NCBI GenBank assembly: GCA_022316685.1
Contig: JAKJHU010000054.1
Location: 2,392,501 to 2,456,500 of the forward strand
Source of the DNA: Progne subis subis
Lineage: Eukaryota; Chordata; Aves; Passeriformes; Hirundinidae
Length of the DNA: 64,000 nt
Direction of reading: 5' to 3'
The translations under genes and the position numbers were made by a program. A model generated the notes under the pieces. That model had not been told where the DNA came from and did no database searches. It saw only the letters and a list, made by a program, of their open reading frames with translations. Positions 1 to 14,500 of this stretch are shown here, in pieces (position 1 is the stretch's first letter; each line of letters opens with the position of its first letter).

Positions 1-522
1 TCCCCCTGTGCCATGGCTGCTTCCGGGCGTGGATGGATTGTAAAACCAATTAAGTGTGGCCTGACGGCTGCTCTGTGGTCAGTGGAGTGTGGGTTTGGCC
101 CAGGTCAGCCAGTTCAAGCTGCATTTTCCAGCTGGGCACACAGATGTTCAGTCAGCAGGGCCCCACTGTATTGATTCAGCAATTCAGGTGAAGTCAGTCA
201 CTTCTGTCCAGCTAAGCCCAGCGATAATCCAAAGCCTTGAATAATGATAAACCTTATCATCCCTTTCATGGCCACTCCCTTCCTTTAAGCCTCAAAGATT
301 TGGTGGGGCTGAGGGGCAGGGGGAGCACCCCAAACCCCATGGGGGATGTCAGTCTTGCCGTGTTTTCATTTCCTGTGCCTGAGCAGGCTGTGACAGCAAT
401 TCCTTGCTGGAAGCAGGGTCTGGGATGTCAGGACAGGCTCAGCACAGCTTTGTCCTTGTGCAGATTCCCCAGTGCTGGGGTGAGGCACAGCAAAATTCAC
501 ATCTCTGCTAATCCTGATGCAG

Positions 523-3500
523 GAGCTCCGGGAGCTGATCCTCAAGTACCGGGAAGACATCATCAGTGTGAGGACAGCAGCAGATCACCTCGAGGAGAAG
601 CTGAAGGCAGAGATCCTGTTCTTGAAAGAACAGATCCAAGCTGAACAGTATTTGAAAGAAAATATAGAAGAAACTCTACAGCTGGAAATAGAGAATTGCA
701 AAGAGGAGATAGGTGAGTGGGGCTGAAACGGTCTCAAAAGAGGAATATAAGAAATTAATAGGATGCACAAAGACTTGATTTTGTAGTAGATTTACCTGAA
801 TTCTAAATACTGTCCACTGTTGAAAGCAGAGACACCAAAGCTGTGCAGCTGAAAACAAAAGTACAATTATTTGTTTGCTTTTGAGGTACCTTTGATGAAA
901 CACAAGCTTAATTCTCCTTTAACTATTAACAGAAGTAAACAGGGTGTGAACAATTTCCTGTGTTTCTTGCATTTAAGTTTTAATATTCTTGTTTTTCAGC
1001 TTCCATTTCCAGTTTAAAAGCTGAACTGGAAAGAATAAAAGTGGAAAAGGAGCAGGTAAGAAGTCTTCACTGTGGGCTTTTTGGGTTTGGTGGTTTGGGG
1101 TTTTTTTAATAAAGGTTTTTGTTTTTCCTGTACTGATGCCAGTGTAGGAGTAGTTCATAGTTCTGTTCCTTAAAAGGTGTTTGATCTGTTTAATTAATCT
1201 GTAACCTAAATATTGGATTAACTAATTCTTAACTAATACTAGACTACCTAACACTGACCTAAATGTCAGGTTTGGACATTTCTCTCCAGCTCCAAAAGTA
1301 AATAAAGGGAGAGAAAGTGATGTTATTCAGGTGTTTTCTCTGCCCCTAGAAGAGATTATTTGTGTTTCTGAGTCCCCTAAGTATCTGAAGGATACTTAGA
1401 CTTCCTTATAGAGGAACTGTGGGAGATGGAAATGTTAGGAAGCTTAATTAATTTTTTTTAATATTATTATTACACAGTTGGAAAGTTCTTCACAGGAAAA
1501 CCTGCACCAGCTGGAGAGTCTGCAGGAGGCAAAGAACGCTCTAGAAGAACAGCTGAAGAAGGAGACTGCAGCAAAGGTAGCTATGATGTCTGGATGTGAA
1601 GTGTATCTGCATCTTTTGTGATGAGCCTCTGTGTCAGAGAATGTGGCACTACCTAAGAATGAAAAAAAAAAGAAGCTTTTGAATGTTGGTAAGAATCTGG
1701 CAGGGCAGTAATGTCCTTTGGATGTGGTTTAAATCCTCACCTCTGTTTTCACTGGGGTGTGTAAAGTGGTGAGTCTGAATTGCTGCTGACCTGAACAACC
1801 CTTGGGTTTCTCTCCCAAGTGAAGGCTCAGTAACATTCCTGGAGTGTCCTGAGAGCCAAACCTTGGGTTGAATGCTTTGGTGCTTTTGGAGAAGTGCTTT
1901 TATTGTGGTTGCTGTAGGGAGGGACTCTACTTCAGCACTCAGGTGAATTAACTGTGATCTGAGCACTCATTCTCTTCCCTCTCTTGTGATTTTGGCTTTT
2001 TGGGTCCTTTCCCCCAACACTTCTCTGACTAAAGCTCAGGACAGCAAGACACTTACACTGCCAGCAGCAAATTACTGCCCTTACCATGAACTTACTTCAC
2101 TGAAACTCAGAACTCTGCCTTGGTATTTTGAAATCCCTGCCCATGATGCTGTTAAAGAACTTTGGGCTTTTTCATGCTTAAACCAATCTCTTGGCACCTG
2201 CTCATGGGTATTAGCCCCTGATTTTGCACTTTGGAAGACTGAGGTGTGGAATGACTGGTTTAGTTTGTTGCCAAGGCCCTGTGAATACTGTGCTGCTTTA
2301 ATCAGTTTATACAAGCTGCTGATTTTTATTCATTTCAAGCATAAAGAACCTTTTCCTCCTCAGGCCAACCTTGAGCAGCTGATGTTTGAAGAGAAGAACA
2401 AAGCTCAGCGGTTGCAGACTGAATTAGATGTCAGTGAGCAAGTGCAGAGAGACTTTGTAAAGCTTTCTCAGACACTTCAGGTAAGAGAGTCCAATCAATG
2501 TGTAAGGGCTACTTTGGTTTCATTATTCCTCCAGAGCTGTGTAAAAGAAGAAATAGTTGTTGTAAATTTTCTCATGTTGGTATTTATTTTAGAATTTGTT
2601 AGTGTAATAAACTGATCAGGTATTCCTACTATGATTTTTTTATTAAAGCTATTGGGATTCTATTCTGACTATTTGGTTCCAGCCAGTTTTCAGTTATTGT
2701 ACTAGAAGAAATTGTGCAGAGCCAAAGATGATGGCTCTTCCAGACCAGTGTTTTTCCTTGTCCATCTCCTGATGCTTCAATGTGGTATTTTCATAGCAAA
2801 TCATTCAGGTGCAAGCATTTAAGGACAAAGTAAGGAACTGGTACTGCTTTATCTGAATGTATGAAATGGTTCTTTGTGTTACAGTTACTGCTTTTGGTCT
2901 ATACACTCTCAAAGTCTTGTCCTTGCTGTTGTCTCTGTTGTTATCCTTGTGTTTCCTCCACCAAGTGGAACCTGTGCTTGATGTGAGATGCCAAGAGGTG
3001 GCTGAGGGGGAGCAGTTTTGTCAGGGGTGTCCCCGAGGCTGATCCTGGCTTGTCAGGCTGCTCTCTGCTGTGGAGAGCACGGAGGAAGCTGCAGTTTGTG
3101 TGTGCAGAGGGACTGGCAGTGTCCTGGGGAAGCCAAGCTGGACTGGGCTCACCTTCAAGGGTCTGTGTTTGCAGAGTTTGTGCCCCTTTTATGTTCCAAC
3201 TTTGCTCACAGAGGAGGTGCTGAATTTCAGCCCCATCTCCTTGGAGTCCTTGGCCAGGCCCTCAGTGACATCCAGCAGAATTCAATATACACATTTTCTG
3301 AGTCAGGCATTCAGGGTTTACTTGGAAAATTAGCACCAGAATGTGGGAGATTTGTTTATTGCATGCAGTTTGGCTGGATGGACAATGGAGATCTGCCCTC
3401 TCTGGCTCTGTGTCTGCAGGAGTTGGTAGGACAAAGTAGACTACTGAGTTATGCTGCCTGGGGAAATTGCTTCTTGTTTGTCCTCATCCTCACTCTTTGT

Positions 3501-4535
3501 TTTTTAAAGTCCTGCAGGCACAGGTTTGCAGTTCTTAGAGCAAACAGGCACCACTTTGAAATGTGTAGCAGATTCTTCCACAACTCGCAGGTAGTTTAGT
3601 AAACCTGCAGTATGAGCTCAGTGAGAGCTGTAGCTGTGTGTTTGGTGTTTTCTTTCTGCCCTAAGCAGTTACTGCACATCAGTTTGTGCTGCAGTTTAAG
3701 CAGTGGTTTGTGCCATGTGCACTGCCACAGTGTGAGATGACCATCAGAGGAGGATGTGGTTTCTTGGCAGGGTTATTCCCTTCCCTGGCTTTGTCAGTGA
3801 GAGCCTGGGCAGGTACCCCTTGTGTGAGGGATCCACTGGCCAAATTAGTTATCAGCAATTCAGAGGAAGGGCTAAAAAGCAATAAAATGCTAGTTGGGGA
3901 TTTATAACTGAAAGCCCAGATCCTGTTGCAGAGAATGTGAAAGTTTGAGCTGAGACAGAAATCAGTTGTGCTCTCTTTGCATTGATTTCACTACAGTTCT
4001 GCTGGGCCCTTTTTCAGCAGACAAGAAGTAGCTTAAACTGGATATCAGCAAAGCAAGGAGCGAGCTTGGAAATGGGATGTTTGCTCCAAGAAATGCAAGC
4101 ATTTTGTGATCTTGGGAGGCTCCAAGGGTTGGGCTGGGAAGGTTTGCTTTGCACATCTCCAGTTTTGCAGGACAGTGTCAGTGAGTGGACATGAGACGAA
4201 ACGCGGAGTGCTGGTGCTGGCTGGAACCCCCAGAAAGTGGGAGTTTATTGTAAAGTCACAACTGCCTCACGTCTTCCTTCCTCCCATCCTCGGGCCCAAA
4301 TGAAGCTTGTGCTCCTTCACTCTTTGCGTTTGTTGAGGCCCTGGTGGCGTTGGGTGCCTCGGGGGCTCCCTTTGGCTGTGGCTGGGAGCTCCCCCCCCCT
4401 TGCTGACCGGGTGCCTGTGTTGGTTCCCTGCAGGTGCAGCTGGAGCGGATCCGGCAGGCAGATTCCCTGGAGAGAATCCGTGCAATCCTGAACGACACAA
4501 AACTGACGGACATTAATCAGCTCCCTGAAACATGA
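523..4535 (+). CDS. RABEP1: Rabaptin-5 (RABEP1), C-terminal five coding exons
   Basis: Rabaptin-5 is a cytosolic coiled-coil effector of RAB5 and RAB4 that works with the RAB5 exchange factor RABGEF1 in early-endosome fusion; its C-terminal coiled coil is the RAB5-binding part. Coding exons seen: 523-712, 1000-1055, 1478-1576, 2364-2480 and 4434-4535, each bounded by AG/GT with matching phases; the stop is TGA at 4533-4535. The joined reading gives about 187 residues of heptad-rich, Glu/Lys-rich coiled coil containing KYREDI, KAEILFLKEQIQ, VSEQVQRDFVKLSQTLQ and the terminus NDTKLTDINQLPET, which I recognise as the end of rabaptin-5. The upstream part of the gene lies outside the window, and bases 1-522 are intron. 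The gene converges on NUP88. Confidence 0.95.
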
Positions 4536-7500
4536 CACCCTGATGGGCTCCGAGGCTGCGTCTGGGGTTTTTAACTCATCTTTATAGCAACATTAATTAT
4601 TATTTAACTCTAACCGAGAGAGCAGAAGACAACAGAGGGGAGCGATGACTTAAGTTTTGTTTCTAGAGGGGAAAAGAGGTTTCGTACTGGGCAGGAAGAG
4701 AGCACAAGGGTGACTTGTAGTGTAGGGAGGAGAACTTTCTAATGGAAACACTAATGAGTGCAGTGTTTCGTGTTCCACTGAGTGGGATCAGTCCTTACGT
4801 TCTGAAAAACTTCCCTCTTTCAGCCGACTTCGTAACCTAATATAGAGTTTTGGAACATATACCCCTGTCTTTCCCTCTGTCCTTTCCCCCACTACTGTGA
4901 TCAAAGTAGCTGCTGGAAACTGTATTGTCCCTCCAAAACGTTGAAGAGCAAAGTGGTTGAAGTTTTTCTGTTTGAATAGTCAGTAACAGTATTCAGCTAG
5001 CAGAGAGAATGAGGTGTAGAGTATGCTGTATGAATATTTTATATTAAAATATGACTTTATTAGCAGGACACTGGATATTGATCTTATTTCATAACTCAGT
5101 ACTTTTTTTTTTTTAAACCATTGGCTCTGTGAAGAATCTGAATGCTGCTGAAATGTGGATATGAGTGAGCTGTGTATCTCCTGAACAGATAAATGCTAAT
5201 CCAAAAAAAAAAAGAGAACACTGTACTGAGAATTTAACTCCTTGCCATTTTTCTGTTGAATTCAGATACTGAAAGAAAAGCACAAGAAATGCACTGTTTT
5301 GTAATCTCTTTTCACAAATGTAATTTAGAATATAGAGCTACAACCGTTTGTTTCTCATCTCCTAAAGCTGAGCAGTGCCTGGAATCCCTTCTCTGTGGAA
5401 AAAGAAAACCAAACCAAAACAAAAAACCCAAACAGAAAAAAGCTGCCTGGTGTGCATGTCTGAGCACTGGCCTGAGGTGGTGCAGGTGTGCTCTGCTCTG
5501 GGGGTAGCAGCAGGTGTGAAGGCAGGAGCTCTGTGGGGAAGGTGCTGAATGCAGCTGTTCCTGACCCCTCTGCTGGGTCAGCACACAGGGAGCCACTCCC
5601 AGACACTCCTGGGCAGGGCACACGTGCAGGAGCTGCAGGATTGTGCTGCTGCAGCTTGGAGGGCGCAGTGCAGCTCAGAGGTGGCTCCTGTGCTGTCCCC
5701 TGGTTCTGCTCCCAGACAGTTAAATTACACTGAGTAATGTGGCAGCAGAGGCAGGAAATTCTTGTGATCGCTCAGTTGCCAGGTTTGGGTTTCTTGTTCT
5801 ATAAATGTCCAGAGGTAACATGAGCATTCCTCCTCCTCCCCCTCCTCCTGCACTGCTGGAGTTCCATGCATGCAGCTGGACGGAATCCTGAACTGTTGCA
5901 GGTGTTGGTGATCCTGATGGTACAAACCCAATTCTTGAACTTTACAACTCAGTTAAAAGGAGGCTGAAGGAGCAGATCCCGTTGTCCAGAACTTTCCTAG
6001 TTTTTCCTCCATTCCTTGCTGGTTTTTGTTCACATACTTGGCCAGAGATCTGCTTTTCTTCATCACCTTCAAAAGTGACAGAAAATGCTCCAAACTGCAA
6101 TGCACATGACTGTATATTTTAAGTGCTTAGATCCTATTCTTAGCAGTGTATATCCTGCTACTGACATAAAGTCAGAACCAGTGGTTTTGAAGAGGAATGC
6201 CTTAAAAACAGCCAAAAAAGCATCATACAAGCTCAATTCCTTGCCACTCATTACCAGAAGTAAAGCATTTTATTCACCCTAGCAATTAATCCCTTCATAA
6301 TCCTGACACCCAAAAGTAATTTTTCCCACCTTAATGCCTAACAGATGGCAGAGCTGTCATGTCTAGAGATGATGCTTACTTTCGCATTAAGGTGATGTTG
6401 AAGTGTGGCTTGAGTCTTACTTGGCTATTACTAGATTAAGGATTTTTTACCCTTTCTCACTATTTGCTGAACTGTGGGTGATAGCAGCCAGGTCCTGATG
6501 CATAAATTCAGATATTTTCATACGGTTTTCCAGTTGCTGGGTAGACTTTGGAGAAAAAACTTACAGGCCTTCAGTAGGAGCTGCAGAACAGAAAGGAAAG
6601 ATTTTTTTCTCTGTTCCCATCCTCCCTTGCCAAAAACTTAATGTGTAACTGGTTGTGGGGTTAGTTACTGTAACGGGTGACTACTTCACCTATGCAGGAG
6701 GTGTTAGGAAGCCTCTTGTATGGCAAAACTACACCACATCCTGTACCCTCTTCAGCAAGCTGAGCGCTTGAGGAGCTGCACCTTGAAGTCTTTCACAGTG
6801 AAATATTTTCGGTTGTGTTTCTGGATAGTCCCAGTGCAAGACAGCAGGGGAAGGGGCTGTTCCTGGCTTTCCAGCCTCCCTTCTGGTCCCAATTCTGGCT
6901 GTTCTCAGCAGCCCTGTCTGCTCTGAGCAGTCCTGGCTGTGCTGGCTCAGAGTCCTTCAGGTGCTGCAGGGCCGGGTGCCTTTTCCTTGGTGTGTTTTTA
7001 TGGCTCGTGGGCACAGCTTTCCCCAGGTCATGGCTGCAGCCTGGCAGCGAGGAGGCGAGTGGGGCAAGTGCTTTGGGCACCTTGGTAGCCCCAGGGCCAG
7101 TGGAGCTGTTTCCAAACACAGATCTGCAGGCCTGGGACGGGTGCACTATGTGCTTTTCCTTGTTTGTGAAGCAGGCGCTGCACAAGTCCCTGAAGGAACT
7201 TCCTTTGGTGGGAAGAGGATGGGCAGGCAGTTCTTTATGGTTGTTTTCCTTTTCACCACCCTGTTCCATCACAAACCTGAACACCGTGCTCCTGTCTCAG
7301 AACCAGCTGGGACCATTTTAGTGCTGGAGCACGCGTCACCTTTTTTCACCAACTGCTGTAATGTCAGCCTGTTAAACAATTCAGTTTGAAATTGGAACCC
7401 TGGCTGTTCACAGAAGTGGTGGGACATGTGCTCCCTGCAAACTGCTGTCCCTCCTGGGGAAGGACAGCAAAGCTTCAGCAGTAGCAACTGAGCTTCTGCT

Positions 7501-8463
7501 GAACTCAAAACTCAAAAGGGGCCTTTAAAAGCAAAACAAGACAGTGTGTGCCAAATTTGCAGAGCAAATTTAAAAGACTGTAAATGTAGGAAAAGCTCTT
7601 GGTGTAGATACTCACTGGATGATGGATTCTGGTGTTACTGCTCGTGAACACGGTAAAACAAATGCTCTTCCTTGTAGTTCTGGCTGGGGCTGGCATGGGT
7701 TCTCCTGTCTCAGGCACTGTCACCTGCCCAGCTGTGACAGGGGTGAGCCGTTGGTGGAGGCTGTAGCAGGGCCCAGGTGGAGTTCTGTCTGCATTCCTGT
7801 ACCTGTATAGTCTTAACCTGTACAAAGTGTTCTTGCAGCATGTCTGGTACCTGTCCCTCCCCAGCCATGCCCTGCTGTGCCCTTTTAGCAGTGCAGGAGC
7901 TCCTGTCCCCCCCGAGCTTCACCATGGCACCTTTTCCAAGGGCAGGGGCAGGGACAATGATTACTTACTGTCCACTAGAGTCTGTCTACAGCAGAGACTG
8001 AATTGGCCTTGTAATGGCAAGAAGGACGCCAGAGCCATCTTTAGCAAAAGGCAAACAGTGTTTGGAAGTCAATACTGCATTCCAGTGAGCCAAGCCATTG
8101 GTGTCCTGTGCAATCGTGGGTGTAGAATTCTGCTGTCTCCAGGATTCCAGTGTAACCATTTGTTAACTGTACTGAAGGTGTGTCCTTTATGGAGAAAGTG
8201 TTTCAAATTAAAAAAAGCTGCTGAAGTGTGTGTGTGCACGGCTCTGCTCTTTCTCCTCTGCCTCCTGCCACAGCCTCCCCCCAGGGAGTCTCTGAGGGAG
8301 TAAGGGTGGGAGACAATCCCAGGATAACCCCAGGGAGCAGCAACCCCCCTCTCCTGAGGTAGCTAATGACCCTCTAACACCCTGAATATAAAACACCTGC
8401 AGCATATCCTCTTCCCATGAGAAAACCAAACCCACAGCCCCTGAGGAGTCATATCAAAAGTAT
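4536..8463 (+). other. RABEP1 3'UTR and RABEP1/NUP88 convergent intergenic region
   Basis: No coding sequence is recognised here. It begins with the RABEP1 3'UTR. Possible poly(A) signals on the plus strand are ATTAAA at 5043-5048 and ATTAAA at 8207-8212. I cannot tell which is used, so the UTR may be ~0.5 kb or ~3.7 kb. Short open frames on both strands are low-complexity and not conserved-looking. Confidence 0.5.
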
Positions 8464-8469
8464 TTTATT
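8464..8469 (-). terminator. NUP88 poly(A) signal
   Basis: AATAAA on the minus strand (TTTATT on plus), about 130 bases past the NUP88 stop codon at 8599. Confidence 0.7.
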
Positions 8470-8598
8470 TCACAATTCTTTACAAAATAATAAGCAAAAG
8501 GTGTATTGTTCAACATACAAATGGTAAATATACAAGGGGAATACCAGGGACAGCTAAAGCTCCTCCAGCCTCACTACAAGGTCCGCTCCAGGGACACG

Positions 8599-11500
8599 TC
8601 AGAAGTTCACATGGCTCCTGATGTCGTTGATCTGTTTCACCATCTCCCGGATGTGTTCTCCCCTTCAAGAAAAAATAACCCAAGTCAAAAGGCTGCAGGT
8701 CCCATCTGCACAGAGCTAAGCAGGAAGGGAAACACTTCAGGGGTACAAGCAGGGAATTGGAGCAGTGCCCATCATCCCAGGCCGGATTACAAACTGCCCT
8801 GGGCTCCTCGGGCAAAAAGCGCTTCCATACCTCTGCTTCAAGTGCTGCTCGCAGTTGCTGCACACCCTGTGCCTCAGCCCCTCTCCCCCAGCCCCAGCCC
8901 TCCTGCAGCCGGCTTAAATGACACCTGAACTGAACTGAGGGCCAGGGCTCAGGCTCTTCAGGAGCCCAGCTTGCACTTACTCCTCTCTCAGGACAGCCTG
9001 GATGCACTTGCTCTGGTAGGCACTTAGGCTGATGCTGGGTTTGCGGGGGCTTCGCCCCTTCTCCATCTGTTTCTGTTGGTATTCCTTTTTCATTTTCACC
9101 TGGGAGTTGAGGAGAAAAAAGAAGTCCCCAGTCAATGCTGGTCATGCCTGTCACAGTGAAAGCTTGGTAATTACAGGCTGCTGTGGTGTACTGCAATTAA
9201 TTGGTTCTTTTGGGGTTCAAATATACCTGCTTCTGCACTTCCCACAAAGGGAAGCAATGTCCCTGCCAGGCTGGGGAAGGGGGAGCTCTCTGTGTGTGCA
9301 AAGGTTCTGTCTGTATCACCAACAAGGGCCCAAAGCCCCTTCAGTACGTGGTTGCTAATTAACACAAGTACAGCATCACTTTGTTGGCAGGACTCCTCTG
9401 TCAGTAACCTCCCAGCCCCCAGTCATTCCTCCTCTCACCTGTCTGATGGCATTGCTCAGGTGCTGCAGTTGGTCATGGATTGTCTGCAGTTCCTTCTTCA
9501 TATCTTTCTCAGTGTCAGACAGAACAGGAAGCTGAGAGTGGAAACTACGAAGGACTTTCTTCATCCTGTGAAAGCAAGAAATGTCTCTGAGTTAACTTCC
9601 CTGGTACCTAGCTGTGCTCAAACACCTGCAGCCTGGCCATGCTTCCGTGTCTCAGGGGCTTCACCTTCCCCTTGCAGCTGGTCTCAGGTGGCATTTCTGA
9701 GCACAGGGCTGGCTCAGGCTGGGCCTGCAGACAAATCACACCAAGCCCCAGCACAGGGAATTTCAGAAGTCCGGTCTTGTAGCAAAGCAGTGCAGCAGCT
9801 CCTGCGCACTCTGTTCTACCACGCCTGCAAACTTTGTTTAATAACAGGTGGTGTGAGGTGAAACAGCCCCGTGTGCACTCACCTGTTCATGATGTCTTCT
9901 TGCTTCTCTTTGGCCTCCTCATACTTGTCAGCCAAGCGCTCGGCCATTTCCCGCAAACTTTTCCTTAAGGCAAGGGAGAAGCAGTTCCTTACTCCAGATT
10001 CACTCACAGGACAAGGCAGGGTGTGGAAATAGGACAAGGAAGCTGAAGAAGCTGGAGAAGGGAGCAAACCTACAAGGCTTCACCGTGGCTGGGAATGCCT
10101 TCACCTGTTTCACACAGGGCCTTGTCCAAACCACCACCACACGGGCATCATTCCTGAGGTTTGGATAAAGGAGGCAGATTCCACTCACCTCTCCTCTCGA
10201 CAGTAATTCAGATCCTCTAGTTGTTTCTTTTTCTGTCCCCACAGCAGCTTCACTCTGAAGTAAACACATACCAAAAAAAAAGAAAAACCACTTGTAACCA
10301 GGTGAATCAGGATTTACACCACACAGAAAATGCTGGGACAGTGGTGAGAAAAAAATTCCCATTTTGTCCTAACTGTATATTGTAAATAACTGACTATGAC
10401 GTGAAGCAGCAGAGACTTAAGGCAATTTTCCTTTGTCAGGATTAGTGCTGAGGTTGGATTTCCTGCCACCCACAAGCCCAGGCAGCCCAGACACCACCAC
10501 AGAAAGAGCATTTTCTGTGTGTGTGTTTTTACAATTTTTTCTTCCCCTATAAGCCACTAGAGATCAGCTATTAAACTCACCCCTGCTTTTCCTGATAACT
10601 CAGTTTTAACTTCTAGTATTCATTATTAGTTCTATATTTAGTACATTTACTCATTCACCAGGATTAGGCACACAGAGGAGGGTGAGTGCCCAATACTTAG
10701 TGCTGCTGTGTCACAGAGACATTGCCCAGCACATTCTTATGAGTTTTGCATTACCTTTGCTGAATTTCCTCTTTTGCCAGGTCCTGTTTCAGTATATATT
10801 CCTCTCTGAACACCTGGGTGGCTCTGCTGAGGAGCTGAAGGCATTCTTCAGGAGGAGGAGCAGCATCTTTATCTGCAGATCTTAAGATTGAGATTTTTGC
10901 AATCTTACTAACATGTTCCTTTGAAAGGCTAAACCACTTCCAGCCTTTATGGTAAAGGCTCGAGGGGGTCTGTTATGAAATTGAGGGATTACAATAAAAT
11001 CCCTTTGCCAGAAATTATTTTTATTACATGAGGAAGTCCCCAGGTAGCTTAAGATACTCCAAACCCAATGGGCCAAGCAATGAGAACATCATCAGCTGAA
11101 GGCAGCTGTGCTTTGAGCAGGAGACCGGAGCCAGCTGATCCCCTCCCAGCCTGCACCATCGCTGGACTGGCAGCCACCCCCACAGGGACACGGGCACCAG
11201 GCAGTGGCAGGAGCTGTGCCCCAGCACTGCCAGGCCCAAGGCACTGTGCTGTTCCATCAGGAGCTGCCCACACCCACTGTTCCCAAGTGTTCCCACTTCA
11301 GGTGCCCCAGGCAAACGCGTTTTGCTTACTTGAGATGCAGAGGGTTGGCAGAGCTGCGCTGCAGGATGCCCTGGATGTGCTTCTCGAAGGAATGCTCCGA
11401 CTCGGCCACGATGCGCAGCGGGGACACGGACAGGTCCTTGTCCTCTCTGGTGCACAGCAGGGGAGGGGAGGCAGGATGGACAGTGCTCCTGCCACACAAC

Positions 11501-14500
11501 AGCACGAGGGGGAACACAGTCAGCCCACGCAAACTGAAACCAGGTCGGAGCTTAACTGGCACTGGAAGCGAGGAACTCCTCCAGTGTGGAGTTCCTGTGC
11601 TACTGCAGGGACTTCTAAAGGAGCTGTTTCAGTTATGTGGTAAATCCAGCCCTAGCAGGGCAGGTAAAGCTTACATCCCCACACGTTTGGCTGCAGCTCA
11701 AACTAGCAAGAATCATAAATATCCTTTGGCTTAAGGAAAAGACCATTCCAGAGCAAGGCAGGCAGGCACTGGAACAGCAGCATGACCTTCACAAGCACCC
11801 TGCCCAGTCACTGCCCAGCTGTGTGGAAACAGTGAAATAAATAAAAGCTCTCTAGGAGAACCTGATGTTAACACTGGCTCTGCTGATGGCACCTGTCTTA
11901 CCTGTATCCTGCAAAAAATAAGCTGAAAATAGTATCATCCCCTCAAGGTGTTCATTTCATTGTGCAAATGCACATTTACACCACTGTATCTTTGCCACCA
12001 CCTCCAAAGAAAGTGACTGGAAGCACAAATGAAAATCCTAGGGTTTTTTTTTTCCCCTTTCATGCACATATAACCTCAGTAGCCCATTAAGAATATACAC
12101 ACCACCGCAGAACCTCAACAATACCATCAAGAACATTTGTCCTAAGACTCACTAAAAGTGATCTGATTAATTATATCCCCTACAAACGCCTTATCAGCAG
12201 TAGGTAACCACTACAGTAACACTTTAGTGCTCAGCCAGGGAATGTTCAGAAAGCAAAACTTCATTGTGTGTCCTAAGAGGTGCAGAAGCCTGGGGTGAGA
12301 CAATCAAAGAGTAAGTGAAAAACAGGAATATCCTTTTTTGGTCCTTTCCATGCAGTCATGGACTTCAGCTGAGAACCACGTACAAGAGAGGCCTTGTAAT
12401 GCACTCATAGGTGTTGGTGATGCAAATCATTGTGGGGCCCAGGACATCGGAAACGATCCAAAATCCTCTAATTGGAGCAGGCTGCCTGAAGGGAAGAACA
12501 CAAAAATTACCCAGTCAGGAAAGTTCTTTGTTCCTGAAGTTGTGCATGATCATTCTTCTGGAAATGCTCCAAGGTCAGGTTAATGGAAGTAAAAATTTCT
12601 GCTGTTCTGACAGGTGATTTTCAGACAGTAGCACAAGAATTTCAGCTACTACCCTAACTGTGCCATAAGAATCCTGACACACAAATTGCTCAGTTGTATT
12701 GTTTGAAATCTTTCGAGCCTACTTTATTACTTTATTGGCAAGAATGCAGCAAAAAATGACAAATCATAAATATTTTCCATAGCAAATCCCCAATTTGAAA
12801 GCAACTGAGAAAGGGTTTGTTTTTTTACCTGCATGGCAGTGGTTTTGTACAAAGAATATGTTCAACAAAGCACTTCTGTTCTGCTCCCAGCTCCTGTAAG
12901 CTGTCTTTGTCTTCCTCATCTACAAGGAGACATGTCAGGATGCATCAGATCCACTTTGCAGGGTGAGAGATTCAGTAGTACCTGCACCCACCAGCCTGTT
13001 ACTGGCAGATGTTCTTCACTTCCCACACTCACCTGAACCAAGGAATTTGTGCAGTTTATTGATCCACGTCAAGCCCACACTGTGGACACCAGCTTCATGT
13101 GTGCAGTGGTATCTAGAGGGACATTTGGGATCTGAAATGGAAGCAGAAAATGTAAGAGATGGCACTGAACTGAGAAAAACTCACCCTTCACACCTGCACT
13201 GCTGATCCTGCGTATCAACTTAGTGCCCAGTCAGCTTTAACATCTTAGTGCAAGTGCCACAAACAGAGCTACGTGTGTTAGAGTCTAAAATACTGACGAG
13301 TTGCTTTGAACCCTTCCTCCCACACCACATCTGCATCAATCAGACAGGTTTTCAATGGCAGATTATTAAAATTAGCAGACCAGCATTCTGACAAGCTGCT
13401 TGCTCCCAAAGACCCAAACACTTCATCCTGTCCCCAGTTCCATGGGATAAGCAGGTCCTTCCCTCAGGATCACCCTCCCCCCAGCACTCCCTCAGACAGG
13501 TCAGCACAGATGCAGAAACTTCGACTTTATAACCCTCAGATGACAGGATTTAGTGCTGACCATGTGTAATCCATCCTTGAGCCAAAACTGGAGCCCCTCC
13601 CAGGCTTGCTCCTTCCACAGCTCTGAAGGCATCAGGCAAATCCTTACTCTAATCCCCGTTTGTCTGACACAGATGAGAACATGCAAATAACTGGATCCTA
13701 AATGCATGAAATAAAAAGGCACAAGCTGAACAACAACCCTACCTCGGTGCAGCTTGATTGGGCAGGAGAAGTCAGACTCCAAAGGATCCTCTTCATCTCC
13801 TGTCGCCAGTTTCAGTGCAAGTTCCAGCTCAACACATTCAAACACGTACAGGGAAGGAATAAGATCGGATCTTGGGTCCCAGGACTTTTCTGACTGTAAA
13901 GAGCATTGAATTCTTCTATGAGACATCATTTAAATAGGAATTCCAACATAAACAGCATCAAGAAAGACTTAGAAGCTTTAATTATCAAGGAATGTAGTTC
14001 AAGTTTACTTAAAAAAAATTAACTCAAACCCAGGGTTTCTTAGAAAGTCCTCCTTAAATTAGATGATAGTAAATTTGATCAAAAACCAATCTACTGTCAG
14101 GGTACATAGGACTAAGATTTACAATACAAGTGTCAGGGAGCCACAGGGACTGGCTGAAACAGGAGAAAGACTCGCTACCTCATTCCAAAAGAATACAGCT
14201 TTGGCACTTGGCACACACTTCTAGGCATCCTGCCACTTTGCAGCCAGGATCTTGGATTAAAGAAACAAAAACGCCTACAGAAAAAACAACCTAACCAAGA
14301 CCATGTACCTGCTCATCGTCCTCCTCTCCATCCAGCACCACGCAGTGGTAGAGCATCCCCGACTCGGTGGCAATGACCAGGATGTTTGGGACACAGGGCA
14401 GGCACAGCACGGCGCAGGCGTCGTAGCCGTAGTTGTCCTCGGCAGCCGGGTGCATAGGGAGGGGACCCAGCAGCTTCCCGAGGCTGCCAGCGCTGCAAGG

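Noticed and set aside
10881..11076. Extending NUP88 exon 12 upstream to a second AG near 10918
   Set aside because: With the phase set by exon 11 this reading hits a stop; the AG at 10881-10882 gives the correct frame ([14 protein letters not shown]).
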